Positions 4,512 through 9,745 of a stretch of 9,745 nucleotides of DNA are shown here, in pieces. Within the stretch, counting starts at the first letter, position 1. Each line of letters opens with the position of its first letter. The stretch is from Bacillota bacterium. Its GTDB lineage: Bacteria; Bacillota; Dethiobacteria; DTU022. The translations under genes were made by a program, and so were the position numbers. The notes beneath the pieces are model-generated. The model saw only the letters and a list, made by a program, of their open reading frames with translations. It was not told the DNA's origin and did not search any database. The stretch is from the NCBI GenBank assembly GCA_012727685.1, contig JAAYGO010000281.1, forward strand, positions 1-9,745, read 5' to 3'.

Positions 4512-7500
4512 TTGATCTCGATCTTTTGCATGGGGCGGCGGTGCAGGAGATCATAGATGATCGGGATCACCACCAGCGTCAGCAGCGTCGCATAGGTCAG
4601 CCCGCCGATCGTTACCACCGCCAGGGGCTGGGTCATCTCCACGCCGCTGCCCATCCCCAGGGCAATCGTGCTCATGGCCAGGATAGTGGTCAAAGCGGTC
4701 ATCAAAATCGGGCGCAGGCGTGTGGCGCCGGTCTCCAGCAGGGCTTCGCGTTTTTCCTTGCCCTCCAGGCGCAGTTGGTTGACATAATCAACAAAGACAA
4801 TCCCATTGTTGACCACGATCCCGGCCAGGACTAAAAAGCCTAGCAGTGCCGGCACGGAGAGGACCAGGCCGCTGATCCACAACAGCAGCAGGCCTCCGGT
4901 GAAGGCCAGGGGCAGGGTAAACATGATGATGAAGGGGGAAAGCAGGTTCTGAAACTGGGCCACCATGATCAGGTAGATGAAGATCACTGCCAGGATCGCC
5001 ATTAGGATGACGTCGTCGATGGCGGTACTAATCAGCTCGTTTTCGCCGGCGATCTCGATGCTGGTGCCGGCCGGGGGGGTGTAGCCCGCCAGGGCTTTTT
5101 CAAATTCCCGGGTGACCAGGCCGATGTTGTAGCCGGAGGCGATGGCGGCGGAGACGGTGACGTAACGGGAATGGTTTTCCCTGGTAATGGCTATGGGGCT
5201 GAGCGATTCGGTAATGGTGGCGATTTCATCCAACCGGACCTCTTTTTCTGTCCCGTCTTCCCCGGCAACGGTAAAGCTGTAGGAGCCGATATTTTCGCGT
5301 GTAATGGCTTCTTGCTTTGCACTGACCACGATGACCGGGTATTCTTCCGGCCCGGCCGAAAGGGTGGTGGACTCTGTCCCGCTATCCAGGACGGAAGCCA
5401 GCTCCTGGTAGATCTGCGCTACGGTCAACCCCTCGCGCATGGCTGCATCCTTGTCCACGATGATCCGCGTCTCGATGCCCGCGCCTTCCATACTGGTTTC
5501 CACCGCTCTCGTCCCTTCCGTGGTCCTTAAGATCTCCGCCACCTCTTCTGCGGCGTCGGCTAATAGATCCAGGTCGCTGCCTTTGATCAAAACCTCGATC
5601 CCGCTGCCGCCGAGGACGGAGAGATCCACGTTGGAGGTATTGACGGTAATTTCGGCGTCGAGATCGGCCGTTTTTTCCAGGATCATTCTTTCGACGTCCT
5701 TATTGGTCAGGTTGCGTTCCTCTTTAAGCAGGATATAAAACAAGGTGTCTCCTTCGGAAAAGGTCATCATCTCCATACCTTCCACCGCGCCCGACATGGC
5801 GCCGACGCTTTCGACGGCCTCGATCTCCAGAATCCGCTCCATCACCGTGTCGTTCATGGCGTAGGTTTCCGCCCGGCCGCTTCCTTCCGGCATGGTCAGA
5901 GTAGCGCTCATTTGCGGTGTATCCAGATCGGGAATGAACTTGATCCCCATGATCATGATGCCGTAGATACTCAGGCCAAACAGCAGCAGCACGATGGTAA
6001 GCACCAGGGCCTTATGGTCCAGGGAGAAGCTGAGCATCCTTTTGTAACCGGCCACCAGGGAGTCAAACCATTTCACCCGCTTCTCCTCTGTTCGCCGCAG
6101 TGCCGTGGTGGCCATGGCCGGGACGACTGTCAGCGCCACGGCGAGGCTGACAAGCAGGCTGTAGCCGATGGTCAAGCCCATGTCGGTGAAGAGCTGCCGG
6201 GAGATCCCCTTGGTGAAAACGATGGGCAAAAAGACGCATATGGTCGTCAGGGTAGAGGCGGTGATCGCTCCCCCGACCTGATTGGTCCCCTGCACGGCGG
6301 CTTTAAGCACCGGGACGCCCGCCTTGCGCAGGCGGTAGATATTTTCAATGACCACGATGCTGTTGTCTACGAGCATGCCCACGCCCAGGGCCAGGCCGGA
6401 GAGGGAGATGACATTGAGGGTGACATTGCTGAAGTACATCAGGGTGACGGCAAACAGCACGCTCACCGGAATGCTGCAGGCGATGACCAGGGTCGGCCGG
6501 ATGTCCTTCAAAAAGAATATGAGGACAATGATCGCCAGGGTGCCGCCAAGCAGCAGGTTCTCCAGGACACTGTCCACTGACATGTTAATATACTTGCCCT
6601 GGTCCATCAGCGCCAGGATCCGCAGCCCTTCGTGTTGAGCGCACAGTTCGTCGGAGAGCGCATTTATTTTTTCGGTTACTTCAACGGTGGAGGCGGTGCT
6701 CTGCTTTTGGAAAACGAGGAGTATGCCGTCGTTGCCGTTTACCTTGGCATAGTTCTCATCGGCATTGTCAGTTAAGGTCACATCGGCCACATCAATGAGG
6801 CGGATGTCGCCCACGCTCTCCAGGGAGAAGAGGATCGTCTCTTGCAGCGCTTCCACCGAATCGTAGCGGCCCAACACTTTGACGAGATGCCCCTCTTCGC
6901 CCTCTTCCAGATAGCCCGCCGGCATGGAGAAGTTTTGGGCCTTGAGGATGCTGTCCAGCATTTCGGCGGTGATCATGTTGTTCAGGTCGGCCTGTTTGAA
7001 GGCCTCTTCGCGGGCGTTTTCCAGCTCTTCCCTCCCCTTTTCCAGCCCGGCGAGGCCGTTTTCAAGCTGCGCGATGGTCTTGGCCAGTTCGGTGGAGAGC
7101 ATGATTTTACCGGCTTCGAGCTCTTCATAGCCGGCGGTTGCCTCTTCCAGTGCCTGCTCGAGCTGCGGTTTCATGGCGGATATGACCATCAGCCGGACCT
7201 GGATGTTCTGCAGCTCCGCTTCAACGGCGAGGAGGCGGAAAGACAGCTTTAAAATATCTTGAAAGGTAAGCTCGGTTAACTCATCCGGCATATCGGGGGA
7301 AAGCTGGAGGGCCTCATATTGTTCAGGGGTAAGATCTGATATTTCTTTAAGATCAGGAAAATATGTTTCGATCAGTTTTTCTAACTCCCTGATGATTGAT
7401 AAGATCGCTTCCCTTTCCTGCTCAAATGCAGCCTTCTGCGCCTCGAGGGAGGCTTCTTCGGCCAACAGGGCTTTGAGGTTGGCGATGGCGCTGTCCAGCT

Positions 7501-8233
7501 CCGCAGCGGCCGCAGACAGCTTCTCCCGTTGATCCGCGAGCTCATCATCCAGCTTCTCCCTGGCCTCTTCCAGCTCGGCCTCCGCCTCTTCCAGCTCTGC
7601 CTGTTTTTCGGCAAAGGTGGTCTCCAGATCGGCGAGCACCTTTTCGTTTAGCTCATCAATCTTCTCCTGGTTGAGCTTGACCTGCAGCTCCTTTTTGATC
7701 AGCCCCGCCGCCTCTACGGAGGCCACGCCGTCGAGACGCTCATAGGCGGGCAGAAGCGTTTCCGTGACAAATTCCGAGACCGCGCCCACGTCTTTACCCT
7801 CAAGATGGACCGTGGCTACCAGTACCGGGATCATCTCCGGATTGATGCGCAGCAGCATGGGTTTGCCTACCGCGCTGTCAAGCTGCGCCGCCACCAGGTC
7901 AATGCTGTTGGCCAGTTCGATCACGGCGCTGTCCATGTTCACATCCTGGAGAAATTCGAGGATGATGATGCTGGTGTTCTCATTGGAGATGGAGCTGATC
8001 GTTTTCAGCCCGCCGGCGGTGCCCAGAGCGGATTCCAGCGGTTTGGTTACCGCCTCTTCCACCTGCTCCGGGCTGGCGCCGGGATAAGGGGTGAAGACAA
8101 CCACATAGGGCAGTTCGATATCCGGCAGCAAGTCAGTGGTCATTGTGGTAAACGAAATGATCCCGAGCACGATTACAAGGACGACTGCAACCAGGACTGT
8201 ATATGGCCTTTTGACACTGAATTGCGAAAGCAT
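4508..8233 (-). CDS. RND (HAE1/AcrB-SwrC type) efflux permease with inserted coiled-coil hairpin
   Basis: 1241 residues; AcrB has 1049. Layout: TM1 (10-29, after SVKRP), porter/docking region, TM2-6 (about 555-710, with LGVGMLVDNSIVVIENIYR), TM7 (742-762), second porter half, TM8-12 (about 1073-1230, with VVNNGIVFVDYVNQLR). Asp623 matches the AcrB TM4 proton-relay Asp407; the neighbour is Asn624, and AcrB Lys940 aligns with Asn1142, a pattern I recall from other Gram-positive RND pumps. Arg1174 in RLRPILMTAL fits AcrB Arg971. Residues about 191-416 have no AcrB counterpart: two long heptad-patterned charged helices (191-291, 326-416) joined by a Pro-containing tip, placed in the N-terminal docking subdomain; homology resumes at SMPAGYLEEG (436-445). 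Proton-driven export of a lipid or drug-like compound is expected; the substrate is unknown. ATG follows AAGGGGG by 5 bases. Likely last gene of the marR-peptidase-RND operon. The TGA lies in repeat copy C. Confidence 0.95.
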   Translation of the reverse strand: MLSQFSVKRPYTVLVAVVLVIVLGIISFTTMTTDLLPDIELPYVVVFTPYPGASPEQVEEAVTKPLESALGTAGGLKTISSISNENTSIIILEFLQDVNMDSAVIELANSIDLVAAQLDSAVGKPMLLRINPEMIPVLVATVHLEGKDVGAVSEFVTETLLPAYERLDGVASVEAAGLIKKELQVKLNQEKIDELNEKVLADLETTFAEKQAELEEAEAELEEAREKLDDELADQREKLSAAAAELDSAIANLKALLAEEASLEAQKAAFEQEREAILSIIRELEKLIETYFPDLKEISDLTPEQYEALQLSPDMPDELTELTFQDILKLSFRLLAVEAELQNIQVRLMVISAMKPQLEQALEEATAGYEELEAGKIMLSTELAKTIAQLENGLAGLEKGREELENAREEAFKQADLNNMITAEMLDSILKAQNFSMPAGYLEEGEEGHLVKVLGRYDSVEALQETILFSLESVGDIRLIDVADVTLTDNADENYAKVNGNDGILLVFQKQSTASTVEVTEKINALSDELCAQHEGLRILALMDQGKYINMSVDSVLENLLLGGTLAIIVLIFFLKDIRPTLVIACSIPVSVLFAVTLMYFSNVTLNVISLSGLALGVGMLVDNSIVVIENIYRLRKAGVPVLKAAVQGTNQVGGAITASTLTTICVFLPIVFTKGISRQLFTDMGLTIGYSLLVSLAVALTVVPAMATTALRRTEEKRVKWFDSLVAGYKRMLSFSLDHKALVLTIVLLLFGLSIYGIMIMGIKFIPDLDTPQMSATLTMPEGSGRAETYAMNDTVMERILEIEAVESVGAMSGAVEGMEMMTFSEGDTLFYILLKEERNLTNKDVERMILEKTADLDAEITVNTSNVDLSVLGGSGIEVLIKGSDLDLLADAAEEVAEILRTTEGTRAVETSMEGAGIETRIIVDKDAAMREGLTVAQIYQELASVLDSGTESTTLSAGPEEYPVIVVSAKQEAITRENIGSYSFTVAGEDGTEKEVRLDEIATITESLSPIAITRENHSRYVTVSAAIASGYNIGLVTREFEKALAGYTPPAGTSIEIAGENELISTAIDDVILMAILAVIFIYLIMVAQFQNLLSPFIIMFTLPLAFTGGLLLLWISGLVLSVPALLGFLVLAGIVVNNGIVFVDYVNQLRLEGKEKREALLETGATRLRPILMTALTTILAMSTIALGMGSGVEMTQPLAVVTIGGLTYATLLTLVVIPIIYDLLHRRPMQKIEIK

Positions 8234-8251
8234 GAGTTCCCCCTTAACCTG

Positions 8252-8264
8252 ATCCCGGTGGGAT
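8252..8264 (-). promoter_or_regulatory. Small hairpin just upstream of the RND ribosome site
   Basis: ATCCC and GGGAT flank a 3-base loop, 8 bases before the AAGGGGG ribosome site on the minus strand. The rest of this 71-base gap between the peptidase and RND genes is AT-rich (8280-8299), with no clear promoter or terminator. The hairpin could tune RND translation or stabilise a processed transcript; function is inferred only. Confidence 0.3.
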
Positions 8265-8304
8265 GGTATTTGTGCCGTTTTTTTAAAAACTTAATTAAAC
8301 GCGA

Positions 8305-9009
8305 TCAATCTCTTCTGCCGCGCAGCAGGATTAAGCGGAGCAAATGGAGCAAGGCCACTGCCGCCGACGCCACGTAGGTCAGGGCGGCGGCGCTCAATAC
8401 TTGCCTCGCCCCCCTGACTTCATCGCCGCTGATATAGCTGCCGCCTTCCAGCAGCGCTACCGCCCGCCTGGAAGCATTAAATTCCACGGGGAGGGTGATC
8501 AGGTGGAAAACTACCGTAAAGGCAAACAGCAGTATCCCCAAGTCCATGAAGATGGTGCTCAGGCCTTGTAGCGAAAAGATAAAGCCGATGAAGAAAAGGG
8601 GCATCGCCAGTTGGGACCCAAGATTGGCCACCGGGAAAAAGCTGTTGCGGAAGGCCAGGGGGAAATACCTTTCTCCGTGCTGGATGGCATGGCCTGCCTC
8701 GTGGGCAGCGATACCCAGTGCCGCCAGGGAGCTGCCCTGGTAGACGGCGGGGGAGAGGCGAATCACCCCTCGGCGCGGGTCGTAGTGATCTGTAAGCTCT
8801 CCCTGTCCCATCTGGACGGTGATGTTGCCGAGGCCGGCCTTGGCAAGCAGATTGCGGGCCACCTCCGCCCCTGTAATTCCCGAGCGGGCCCTGACCCGCG
8901 AAAATTTCTCATAAGCCGATTTTACCCGCCCTTGCGCCCACAGGGTGAAGAGCAGCGCGGGGATGAGCAGCAGCCAGGTTGAGTCTGGAAGAAACATTAA
9001 CGGAAACAT
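8305..9009 (-). CDS. YugP-type membrane zinc metallopeptidase (Zn_peptidase_2 family)
   Basis: 234 residues, normal length for the YugP family. The zincin motif HEAGH is at 103-107 (His103, Glu104, His107). A second conserved block, LPVEFNASRRA (173-183), supplies the probable third zinc ligand, Glu176. Membrane segments: about 11-27 at the N-terminus, a hydrophobic pair at 132-149 and 151-172, and one at 209-229. The block GVIRLSPAVYQGSSLAALG (81-99) before HEAGH is also typical. The active site probably faces the cytoplasm or membrane surface; the physiological substrate of the family is unknown. Start ATG at 9009 follows GGGAGG on the minus strand with ordinary spacing. It lies 86 bases after marR and 71 before the RND gene, all on the same strand, so it is probably co-expressed with the pump, perhaps for envelope-protein quality control. 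Confidence 0.93.
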   Translation of the reverse strand: MFPLMFLPDSTWLLLIPALLFTLWAQGRVKSAYEKFSRVRARSGITGAEVARNLLAKAGLGNITVQMGQGELTDHYDPRRGVIRLSPAVYQGSSLAALGIAAHEAGHAIQHGERYFPLAFRNSFFPVANLGSQLAMPLFFIGFIFSLQGLSTIFMDLGILLFAFTVVFHLITLPVEFNASRRAVALLEGGSYISGDEVRGARQVLSAAALTYVASAAVALLHLLRLILLRGRRD

Positions 9010-9095
9010 CTTATTTCCTCCCTTTTTTTACGGTTTGGTTGAGCATCCCAGTTAACACTATTACCTGATCCTTACTGTAGTATGACTGCCGTTTT

Positions 9096-9542
9096 TCATT
9101 TTTTTAGCTGCAATTTTTCCATGGTCGCGTTGATCGTTTCCAATGCATTTTTCAATTTAATTAAATCGCGATTATCCAGGCACGCCATTTTGCCGGCAAT
9201 ATGCCTGTTGAAATGGTCGTCGATCTGGCGGGCAACCCTTTTGCCCTCTGGCGTCAGGAGCAGCGCGTTGATCCTGCGGTCAGCGGAGACCGGCGTCCTT
9301 TCGATAAGACCTTTTTTTTCCAGCCGATCGGCAACCGTGGTGAAGGAGCCCCTGGTTAGCCCTACTTTTTTGCTGTAGTCGGTCATGGGGTTGCCTTCAT
9401 TTTTATGCAGGAAAATGAGCGTTTTAATTTCGCTCAGGTTTAACTTAACCGGGGTTTCCAAGGCATATCCTTCCAGCAAGACGCCGAGCATCATCGGCAG
9501 CATCCCGACCAGTTCCGCAATTCGCTCTTTGATATCGTTCAT
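9096..9542 (-). CDS. MarR-family transcriptional regulator
   Basis: 148 residues, typical MarR length. Winged-helix core: NLSEIKTLIFL (35-45), MTDYSKKVGLTRGSFTTVADRL (helix-turn-helix in about 53-74, recognition helix about 63-76), then the wing with the hallmark DRR (88-90) and LLLTPEGKRVA (95-104). Terminal helices (1-28, 105-148) would form the dimer interface. MarR proteins are usually dimeric repressors released by small ligands or oxidation, and often control an adjacent efflux gene. The only cysteine is Cys121, away from the N-terminal position used by OhrR-type redox sensors, so ligand sensing is more likely. ATG at 9542 follows GGGAGAAG. It is first in the predicted marR-peptidase-RND operon, downstream of a strong promoter (9576-9604) overlapped by an inverted repeat; autorepression is inferred. 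Confidence 0.93.
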   Translation of the reverse strand: MNDIKERIAELVGMLPMMLGVLLEGYALETPVKLNLSEIKTLIFLHKNEGNPMTDYSKKVGLTRGSFTTVADRLEKKGLIERTPVSADRRINALLLTPEGKRVARQIDDHFNRHIAGKMACLDNRDLIKLKNALETINATMEKLQLKK

Positions 9543-9570
9543 CGCTACTTCTCCCGGATCATAAATTTAG

Positions 9571-9597
9571 TTTGAATTCTAACATTTTGGTTTCAAA
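9571..9597. promoter_or_regulatory. Candidate MarR operator overlapping the promoter
   Basis: TTTGAA (9571-9576) and TTCAAA (9592-9597) form an inverted repeat with a 15-base gap that covers the -10 hexamer and most of the spacer. A weaker overlapping palindrome, TTAG-N8-CTAA (9567-9582), lies at the same place. A dimer bound here would block RNA polymerase. Assignment to this MarR protein rests on position only. Confidence 0.45.
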
Positions 9598-9604
9598 TTG
9601 TCAA
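9576..9604 (-). promoter_or_regulatory. Sigma-A promoter of the marR-peptidase-RND operon
   Basis: On the minus strand, a perfect -35 TTGACA (9604-9599) is followed by a 17-base spacer and a -10 TAGAAT (9581-9576), one mismatch from TATAAT. It points at marR, with a predicted start about 9569 and a leader of roughly 25 bases to the ATG at 9542. This is the best promoter in the window. Confidence 0.8.
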
Positions 9605-9745
9605 GTTAAAGTAAAGACGAGCCATTTGCGTTGTAACAAAAATCATTTAAACGAAACAAGATATTTCTTAACTCTGCTGAAGCAGCAGCAAATAAGAACG
9701 GGTCTTTAACGTTAAATCGACCATAGACCTTACAAGTATTACCAC
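9605..9745. other. Right-edge non-coding stretch with nested palindromes
   Basis: No gene is visible in these 141 bases. They hold TTGT-A-ACAA (9631-9639), a nested inverted repeat with outer arms TTCTTA/TAAGAA (9665-9670, 9693-9698) and inner arms CTGCT/AGCAG (9674-9685), and a perfect 12-base palindrome TTTAACGTTAAA (9705-9716) enclosed by GGTCT/AGACC (9701-9705, 9725-9729). They may belong to the control or end region of a gene beyond the window. Confidence 0.4.

Noticed and set aside
5912..6580. 222-residue open frame on the + strand opposite the RND gene
   Set aside because: His/Asp/Gln-rich composition is typical of an antisense shadow, and it lies fully inside a clearly homologous RND coding region. 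The same reasoning removes 4472-4834, 5171-5530, 6842-7252 and 7805-8377 on the + strand.
6986..7663. Possibility that the coiled-coil segment of the RND gene is an assembly chimera or inserted separate gene
   Set aside because: The frame is continuous, with smooth heptad patterning on both arms and homology resuming in frame on both sides, as expected of a true domain insertion.
1..9745. CRISPR array, tRNA, rRNA, integrase or transposase genes
   Set aside because: No regularly spaced repeats, no cloverleaf or rRNA-like sequence, and no recombinase or transposase motif was found on either strand.

Overview
The window reads as chromosomal DNA from a fairly GC-rich Gram-positive anaerobe of the Clostridia/Peptococcia/Syntrophomonadia type (Bacillota). 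This is an inference from content. A Nif3-like gene is followed by a C4 zinc-ribbon/coiled-coil gene, there is a YugP-type zinc peptidase, Shine-Dalgarno sites are strong (GGGAGG, GAGGTG, AAGGGGG), one promoter is a near-perfect sigma-A type, and two kinds of palindromic dispersed repeat are present that I associate with genomes of this sort. No rRNA, tRNA, CRISPR array, integrase or transposase gene was seen.

Left part, + strand. Bases 1-546 hold the 3' end of a secreted glucosaminidase-like cell-wall hydrolase with a Pro/Glu-rich tail. Its stop codon lies in the first of two tandem copies of a short palindromic repeat. A gene-free stretch (547-972) then carries the second copy, a 114-bp inverted-repeat element (638-751) and a hairpin leader. 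Four co-directional genes follow: Nif3-like metal protein (973-2106), zinc-ribbon/coiled-coil protein (2157-2879), a membrane-anchored TPR-like protein of unknown function (2961-3797), and a divergent TatC (3790-4506) that overlaps the TPR-like gene by 8 bases. A possible extended -10 promoter precedes the TPR-like gene.

Right part, - strand. Three genes run leftwards: a MarR-family regulator (9542-9096), a YugP-type membrane zinc metallopeptidase (9009-8305) and a very large RND efflux permease (8233-4508). A consensus-like promoter at 9576-9604, overlapped by an inverted repeat, precedes marR, so an autoregulated marR-peptidase-RND operon is likely. The RND protein has 1241 residues against about 1050 for AcrB. 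The excess is one predicted antiparallel coiled-coil hairpin of about 225 residues inserted in the N-terminal docking subdomain, on the face pointing away from the membrane.

The two gene sets converge at 4506/4508. A third copy of the palindromic repeat (4481-4511) sits exactly at this junction and supplies the stop codons of both tatC and the RND gene. The main points of interest are the coiled-coil RND pump with no adaptor gene in the window, the TatC that seems to lack the conserved Glu of the twin-arginine binding patch, and the repeat that ends three of the window's genes.
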